This document shows positions 57,454-64,000 of a DNA stretch of 64,000 nucleotides, one piece after another. A program made the position numbers and the translations under genes. Location of the stretch: NCBI GenBank assembly GCA_029298735.1, contig JANSLP010000080.1, positions 1-64,000 on the forward strand, in the 5' to 3' direction. This DNA is from Ophiostoma sp. CBS 140.51 (taxonomy: Eukaryota; Ascomycota; Sordariomycetes; Ophiostomatales; Ophiostomataceae). The notes beneath the pieces are model-generated. The model did not search any database. It was not told the DNA's origin and worked only from the letters and a program-made list of their open reading frames with translations. Within the stretch, counting starts at the first letter, position 1, and each line of letters starts with the position of its first letter.

Positions 57454-60400
57454 ATGGAGGACCCATCCGAAGCCTCCATCGCAGAGGTCTGCGAGTTTGC
57501 CAACCTCGACCCGATTAGCGACCGCCAGCTCGTCATTGCTGCTCTCAGAGTTGGTTGCCCTTGAGGCGCTCTGCGTCGTCACTTCCCTGCCTAGCTCCTT
57601 CTCTCCTGCCTGTCTCGCCGTCGTCTGTCGCAGCTTCCCAGATGGGACATCAGCTTTGTCGATGGAGCGTAAGACAGAGCAAGAGCGAACGGGCATGGCC
57701 TAAACAATACACACAAAGCTAACCACGTCTTTCCTTCTTTCTAGGCAAAATCTGGTAGTATCCAAGATGTTGTTCTTGCCTTTTATGACGACCCATCAAA
57801 TGTACGGCATCAACACCCTCACAACAGTCTTCTCACATCTTACATTGTACAATTCTAACACATCCTTCACTTTAGTTCCGCAAAACATACACTTGGGATG
57901 AGTCGTCGTTTATGGGCGATCGTGACGGCTACAACAACAGTCCATTGCCAAGCTTCAATATCCAAGGCCCCGACGACAACAACGGCAGTGCAAACGTCAT
58001 CCACGGCATCTCGCCCTCCCAGTACCACTCTGTGCCGCCATCGCGCCCACCATCCCGTACCCAGTCGCCGCTGAGCAGGATGGCCGACTGGACCGCTAAC
58101 GATGTCACTGCGCTGACGACTATGAACCAGGCCGACGAAGACTTGGAGAGAGCGCTCGCCATGTCGGCCGCCGAGGCCTTTGGCACCGATGCGGCTGCGG
58201 CTATGAATATGAGACCACAGCAGGAGTCTGGCGTCACGTCGTCCCACGACTATGCGCACGACTATTCTGTCCCGACAAATCTTCCCTTTTTTGGACCAGC
58301 CAACCGCGAGGCGTATGACCCCAACCAGTGGGCCATGGTCCGCGCGAGTCCTGAGAACACGGAGCCACCACCATCCGGCCGTAAGAGAGAGCCCGGTGTG
58401 CCTGTCTTTTTGCGGAGCCGCAAGTCGCCCTCCGAAGCATCGATGCTCGGCGCCATACTCACAATCTTGCACGCCATCCCCGGAGCACGCAATGCCATGC
58501 TGCAGTCCGGTCTTCAGCAGGCCACGTACGGCCAGAATTCGGAGTGGTGGAAGGGCAGCCGGATAGAACCGTTGGGCGTGTCCAAAAATGACATCCATAT
58601 GGCGTCACAGGCGGCCGCGGCGAAGACAACTATCACCATCGTCGATAGCGACGAAGACGAGAATGGAGTCGACAGCAACATGACCGACGGCGGGCAAATC
58701 AAGACGGGCCCTAAAATGGACACGGAGTTTGCCCGCGAGTTTGTTGAAGAGGTCCACCGCCTGATGGCCTTTCTCGATAGCACGGACCGCGCCTACGGCA
58801 CAGCGGACGGCCTGACTGAGACGGCGGCGCTCAAGGAATGCTTTGGCATGGAGACGAGCCAACGGTTCTTTGAGGCGGCACGGCGGCTCAAGATCCCCGA
58901 GTTCTTGCAGCACTTCTTCTTTAGTGTCCAGTTGACACCACTCAAGGCGATGGGGTCGCCCATTCGTTCCGAGACCTATGCGATCTTGGAAATCAAGGTC
59001 GACAACACCCATCTCCCCTTTGGCCTGCACGACCTGTACACGGCCATCGACATTATCTTCTGGGAGGATGTGTACAAGTTCGACCTAGACCCGGAAAAGA
59101 AGCAAATGGCTCTTGAAGATGCCAGCATGGCCACCCTGACCAAGGTGGCGCCGGTGCAAATCTTCCGCCTCAGCACGCCCAAGGTCGTTCCCTTCCAAGA
59201 ACCCTTTGACGTGCCCGAGTTCTTTTACTTGGACCGCTACATGGATGAGAATAGTGTACGCGCCCTGGAGATTCAAGTACATCTCCACAAAGTGTACGCC
59301 AATATTCGAAAAATCGACGCCGCGATTCAGGAGGTCACGACGTACGCCGACTACTCAGACAACAACGACAAGCCTGTGAATAGAGACCGCATCATCTTGT
59401 CTGAGCAAGCCATTACGTTTGCCTTCCAAAAGGAGTGGCAGTTCCGCGCCGAGATGGTCTGGGGCCGCTACCGAGCAGCACACAACACGCCCCAGCAGTT
59501 TGACTACAGCGTGGCTGAGATCTACGCGGCCGAGCCGATTACGGATGAGGAGAAGGCAACGCTGCAGGTGCTGCGGTCTGAGATTGCCGTCCACCGCCAG
59601 AAACTGATTGACATCACCAATAAATCGCAACGACTCCAGTTTCAGCGCGAATCGCTCATCGAGCTGGCCCGGCGGCTCCGGCGCAAGTTTACCGCACCCA
59701 GCGAGGAGGAGAACTGGAGACCGACCAACAAGTACGCTCTGCGTGGTATCATTGTGTCGCCCGACAAGTTCTACTTTTGCCGCCGTGAAGCACCGCCATC
59801 AAAGACCTCGCAGTCGGTCGACGAAGCTGCAAACGACCTTCTCATAGACCTGGAAGAGTCAGAAATCAAGGGCAAAGAGAAGGAGACGGAGGGCGCCGAG
59901 CCGAAATCGTCGTCGTCGTCTTCGTCTTCTGCCCCCGTCGACCAGTGGTGGATGGTCTCGTACAATGCCAAGGACGCCTCACCCATTACAGTGCAGAAGA
60001 CGACCATGGACGTTGCACGCGGCTCCGTCTTCCAAGAATCGAGCTCGCCCGTTTTGATTTACAGCACCGACGCCTCTCTGGAGGTTGATAACCTGCCGCT
60101 GTCGGACGCCCTGCGGACGTTTGTCCGTTTCGACAACCGTTTCTTTAAGCAAGAAACGCTCGAGGAAAGTCCCCGCGGCGACAAGAAGCGCCAGCCCGCC
60201 GAAGACGCGTCGCCCACGTCGCCGCTCAAACGCCAGCAGCGAGCCAACAGCATTGACTCCATGGCCAGTAATATGGCCTCGCTGGGCGAGTTTTCGGATC
60301 GCGACATGGAGGATGTGCCACTTCTCGATGCTGGCACCGATAGTTTTAAGAGTAACAACGGCGATAGGTTCCCTATCGATATGGACGAGGGCGTGTTTGC

Positions 60401-61046
60401 TGCCACCCGGGGCGTGGACGGCGGGTATAATGTGCACGAATGGGCGCTGAACCGGACCATGGAGGAAGCGCTGGCTAAGAGAGCGGAAGCCGATGGATCA
60501 GACTGGCCAGATCCATCAATCATCCCGCAGCGCGAGGTTGACCTGCTGCCAGGGTACGACGAAACTGTGGCCTACAACAACTCAATGGTGACGAAAGCCC
60601 CCCCGCCAGTGATTGCGACGGGTGGTCTATTTAATGACCACAGGGGGTCGATTGGCACGGAGATGGTCCAGCTGGCGATCCATGGTGGTGGCAGCGGCAG
60701 CAACGACGCAAATGGTGTTAATGGCGCGACGGCGGATGCGGATGCCGATAAGGATACGGATAACACGACGCCCCGTGCGACGACGGCGACCACCAGCCCC
60801 GACCATTCCCACCTTGAGGCCGGGAGCGGCAGTGGCAGCCAGATGCAAGAACGATCACGGTCACGGTCACAGTCACCCGGCCAGATGCTTCCACCACCAC
60901 CGCCACGGCCAAAGAAGCCGCAGCATTTGCAGGGGAATAAGTCACCCGAGAAGCCACCTAAGAGCGGCGAGGTGCAGCTGCTCGCCGACTGGGACAACCC
61001 AGAAGGACGCTATGTCGTCCACGCGGAAGATGCCTCGAAGGAGTAG
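57454..61046 (+). CDS. UBA-like/UIM protein with USP-like fold, probably catalytically inactive
   Basis: A 1107-residue protein in three exons: 57454-57549, 57745-57801 and 57876-61046. Both joints keep frame and build a UBA-like N-terminal bundle (about 1-50: VIAALRAKSGSIQDVVLAFY). A ubiquitin-interacting motif lies at about 137-154 (DLERALAMSAAEAF). Residues about 224-790 follow the layout of a USP25/28-like deubiquitinase: VPVFLRSRKSPSEASMLGAI where the Cys box should be, FFYLDRYM near 495, YALRGIIV near 671, QWWMVSYNA near 740 and SPVLIYSTD near 775. No Cys is present at the Cys-box position and no His in the His-box segment, so peptidase activity is unlikely. The C-terminus has a Pro-rich motif (PPPPPRPKKP). 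It lies downstream of CDC34. Confidence 0.8.
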
Positions 61047-61413
61047 GCGTGCATGAACAAAATCAAAGGAACGAAAATAGAGACCAAAACAAATTCGAAA
61101 GATAGACTATATCTATTATACGGAGAACCTCTTAATACACGACTTATACCACACAAGGTTAACGACAGAGCGAGCATTATGGGCGTTTTTAGATGTGCAC
61201 CAATATGAAGGTGAAGACGGGGAATTCACAATGTCCTGTCTTGAACTCGGCGTTTCTGGTTGCTTTCTGTTTCTCTTTCACCGTTTCTGTTGGACACTGT
61301 TTTGTAATATCCCCTCTTTCTTGTTTATAAGGCAGTTTCCAGTTCATTTTAATTTATTATATTCATTACGAGCTATGCGTTCATGTCCAATATCGATGTG
61401 TTTACACACCTGC
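61047..61413. other. Convergent 3' region (UIM gene / peroxiredoxin)
   Basis: 367 bp of likely 3' untranslated DNA. Nothing else was seen. Confidence 0.5.
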
Positions 61414-62149
61414 CTACTTGGCCTCGTTGACAATCTTTTGCACAACAGCCACGGTACCGTCGGGCGAGCCGGCCTGGGCGGCCAGCACTTTGCCGCTCTT
61501 GTCGACAACAAAGACGCCGCGCACTGCTGTTGTAATGGGCTGCTTGCGCAGACCAATGGCGCCAATCAGCGTCTGCTCGGGATCGCACAGCAAAGGGTAC
61601 GGCAGCTTCTGGTTCGTCTTGAACTTGGTGTTGGCTTCGAGGGTGTCGTGCGAGAGGCCGTAAATGGCCAGGCCGCCGGCGGTCAGCGGCGTGTACTCGT
61701 CGCGGAAGAGGCAAGCTTGTTTGGTGCCTACGCCGTTAGCCATGAACAAAATAATTAGAATGTGTGGAGTGGGGGAACCTACATCCCGGCGTCGACGCTT
61801 TGGGATAGGTAAAGAGAACAACACCCGCTTTGCTCTCCTCGACCAGCTGCTTCAGGGTCGTCTTGGTGCCGTCGTTTGTCGTGATTTCGCCGCCGAAGTT
61901 GTTGAGGTCAATGGTGGAGCCGACTTCGGGGAAGGGCTGTGCGGGCGCGGAAGGGTCCTTTGGTTTCTTAGCAGGTGCTTTCGCCTTGGCAGCCGGCTTC
62001 TCCTTCTCGACCTTGGGCTTCTCAACCACCTCTTTCTCCTCCTTCCCAACCTTAGGCTTCTCTGCGTTCTCTGCCTTCGGCTTGGCCGCCTTCTTCGCAG
62101 GTGCCGGGGGCGCCTCGGGCGCCTTGCGCTTGCGCAGCTCCATGGGCAT
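61414..62149 (-). CDS. Peroxiredoxin of the BCP/PrxQ type, nuclear (Dot5-like)
   Basis: A 226-residue protein in two exons: 62149-61783 and 61727-61414. The 55-bp intron (GTAGGT...CGGCGTAG) lies inside the codon of the peroxidatic cysteine, C123. The joint restores TPGCTKQACLFRDEY; C128, five residues on, is the resolving Cys of atypical two-cysteine PrxQ enzymes, which reduce hydroperoxides using thioredoxin. The N-terminal 75 residues are Lys/Pro/Ala-rich (ELRKRKAPEAPPAPAKK) with nuclear-localisation and histone H1-like character, as in yeast nuclear Dot5. A second in-frame ATG follows at 62143. It is divergent from a complex I gene. Confidence 0.93.
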
Positions 62150-63573
62150 TATGGGCGAGTGTGAGGGGGGTGATGATTGAGAGTAAAAGGTGACGAGGGA
62201 ACGAGATACAAGAGGTCTTTGCAGCAACGGGCGCAAGAGGAAAAAACGATGGCGCAATGTAGTGTTACAAAGCATGAAATGGAGGTGATAATAGATGGAA
62301 GTAAATGCGACAGGTGGAATTGAGAGGACACAAGAAGTGAGATCTAAAAGACAATGAGGCAATTGAGAAGAGAAGAGGGAAGAGAAGGAGAAGAAGCTCA
62401 CTCGAGAGAAATGGGGAGGAAGACGAGGAAGAGTCAGATGGGCAGATGGGGAGGAGAGACGGAGGAGATGGGAGATGGCTGGGGGGAGGAAAGGGAAGGA
62501 GCTAAGACGAGTAAGAGCGAGAGCGCAATGCCGCAATGCGATGCGCAACGTGGGTTCAGGTCCAGGTCCAGTCACTTGGTGCGCACGCGGCGAAACGGTG
62601 AGTTCTAGGCCTTGGATTCGGCCCTAGTCAGGGGAGCTTCATGGGCTCTTGCCCATCAAGCCCGCGCTCTGCCGTAAAAGCTCTGACCACAAGGGCCAAT
62701 CGCTGGGGAAGGTGCGACCGGGCACAACCGGGAGCCAATCAGGAGCCACGAGGCTCTTACCTAAAAGGGCGGGAGAGAAGGGGAGGGAAAGGGTAGGGGC
62801 GAGAAGAGTGAGAATACCAGATAGAGGACCAGAAAATGCAATACATACAGCCATGGTAGCGGTAGGTGGTTATTTGTTGGTAGTGGGGCTGGTAGATGTC
62901 GAGATGCAAAAGGGAAGAAGTTTGTGAGAATCGAAGTGTTGATTTGTTAACGGAAAGAGCATCTTGAGCACGGGTGTGCCTTCCTTTTATACTCTTACAT
63001 CTAGGCACACCCGACACCGGCAATCACCGCTGGGTGTAATATACAATAAGCAGCCACAGATATCGAAGGAGCTGAGCAGCTCACAAGCTCCGTTTCCATC
63101 CCATGCATGCACGACATGACCAGGAACATGACCAACGGCCGCCCCCGCCCTCCGCGACGGCAACGGCCAATTCACCATCTTCCGCTGTCCAGGGTGTATT
63201 CCATCATCCAGCGGTGTTGTTGCGAGCTTTTAGTGCATTTTGAACTCGATTCCAGGGCTTATGTCCGCTGGAGCTGCCGGGCACTCAAAATGGGCCAATC
63301 AAGTGTTGCGCATTCTGCGCGCTTGTCATCCACCCGCTCTGAGACACAGTCTGCCAGCCCGTTGCCAGCTGGCACCCCACTTTTCAGCCCATTCTCGGCT
63401 GCGGAAGAACGGGCATCGCGAAAATCAAGCTTCGCTCAATCGCTCGTTTCGACTGATTGAACGTCACGTCCGGGAATCAATTGGAAACTCCGCGTCCACG
63501 ATCCCGCCAACCTTCGATTAACTATACACTCGCCTTTGCCGACGATTCCTCATCCTTTACGAAAATCGCGACA
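62150..63573. promoter_or_regulatory. Divergent promoter region with four CCAAT boxes
   Basis: 1.4 kb between the peroxiredoxin and the complex I gene. CCAAT occurs on the plus strand at 62696-62700, 62735-62739, 63167-63171 and 63295-63299. The HAP/CBC complex that binds CCAAT controls respiratory genes and oxidative-stress defence in fungi, which fits both neighbours. No coding content was seen. Confidence 0.5.
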
Positions 63574-64000
63574 ATGGCTTCTAAGGCGGCCGCAAAGGCC
63601 GTCACCTCGGCGAGCCACGTCGTCAGCATCTCTCAGGTACGCCACCCCCATCACTTTACCAATGAACTTCTGCTAACACCCCCAGAAACAAACCCTTCAG
63701 AGCAAGGGCATCTGGGAGGGCTTCCGCCGCCTCATGGCCATCGACAAGAACCGCTCCAACGGTGTGCCCCTCAACCCCTACTACCGCACGCCCGTCCCCG
63801 GTCAGCAGGACCCTCTCCAGATTACCGACCCCGTCACCCTGCCCGCCGGTGACATTGCCGGCAACCCCTACTGGAAGCGCGACGCCCGCCGCAACTACCC
63901 GCGCCTAAGCACTGTGACGCAGGCCGACGCCGTCGCTCTGTTGTCCGTGGGCAGCGCAGCGGCCCCCAAGGCCGAGCTGATTGGCGAGGCTGGCTCCAAG
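63574..64000 (+). CDS. NADH:ubiquinone oxidoreductase 21.3 kDa subunit, 5' part
   Basis: The gene runs off the right edge. Exons 63574-63636 and 63686 onward (donor GTACGC, branch CTAAC, acceptor CCCAG) give 126 residues so far. The joint reads SISQKQTLQSKGIWEGFRRL. GIWEGFRRLMAIDKNRSNG, NPYYRTPVPG, AGDIAGNPYWKRDARRNYPR and the following segment match the 21.3 kDa accessory subunit of fungal complex I in the mitochondrial inner membrane. The N-terminus is Ala/Lys/Ser-rich and could act in import. About two thirds or more of the protein seems present. Confidence 0.88.

Overview
The window is nuclear DNA of a filamentous ascomycete (Pezizomycotina, most likely Sordariomycetes; order not resolvable by eye). 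The evidence is short introns (50-70 bp, GTRNGT donors, CTAAC/CTGAC-like branch sites, YAG acceptors), ATG contexts typical of fungi, long CT-rich leaders, Zn2Cys6 and C2H2/Fungal_trans regulators, an NmrA-like protein, an Rds1-type ferritin-like protein and housekeeping genes with clear fungal character. There is no operon structure, prophage or CRISPR array. I support 20 complete genes, one probably truncated protein gene, one gene cut by the right edge, and one tRNA. Exon joints below were worked out by hand and checked for reading frame.

Layout. 0-5 kb: an F-box/ankyrin-like protein (+) and an aldo-keto reductase (-). 5-13 kb: a TPR-SET protein, a large Zn2Cys6 regulator and a metallophosphoesterase lacking its C-terminal metal motif. 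13-15.6 kb: no gene seen. 15.6-25.5 kb: a dense housekeeping block with DNA polymerase delta catalytic subunit (-), an unrecognised 210-residue protein (+), GET4 (-), tRNA-Gly(CCC), the SNARE TLG1 (+) and the mRNA-export factor GLE1 (-). 27.5-32.4 kb: SSD1 (+), with an unusual in-frame open extension carrying a duplicated module right after its stop codon. 32.4-38.3 kb: noticeably AT-richer intergenic DNA around a C2H2/Fungal_trans regulator and an NmrA-like oxidoreductase. 38-46.7 kb: a gene-poor stretch, an Rds1-like secreted protein, APC8/CDC23 and farnesyl diphosphate synthase. 47-53.7 kb: an RA-PH adaptor-like protein, a gene-poor stretch and an SDR resembling MAT2B/RmlD. 55-64 kb: the E2 enzyme CDC34, a UIM protein with a USP-like fold that appears catalytically dead, a nuclear-type peroxiredoxin, and the start of the complex I 21.3 kDa subunit.

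The genes do not form a biosynthetic cluster. Some neighbours share a theme: CDC34 with a USP-like UIM protein, and APC8 elsewhere (ubiquitin and cell cycle); GET4 beside the tail-anchored SNARE TLG1; and a peroxiredoxin divergent from a respiratory gene with several CCAAT boxes between them. The observations most worth a second look are the SSD1 post-stop extension, the USP-like pseudoenzyme, the loss of one CysA zinc ligand in DNA polymerase delta, and the truncated phosphoesterase.
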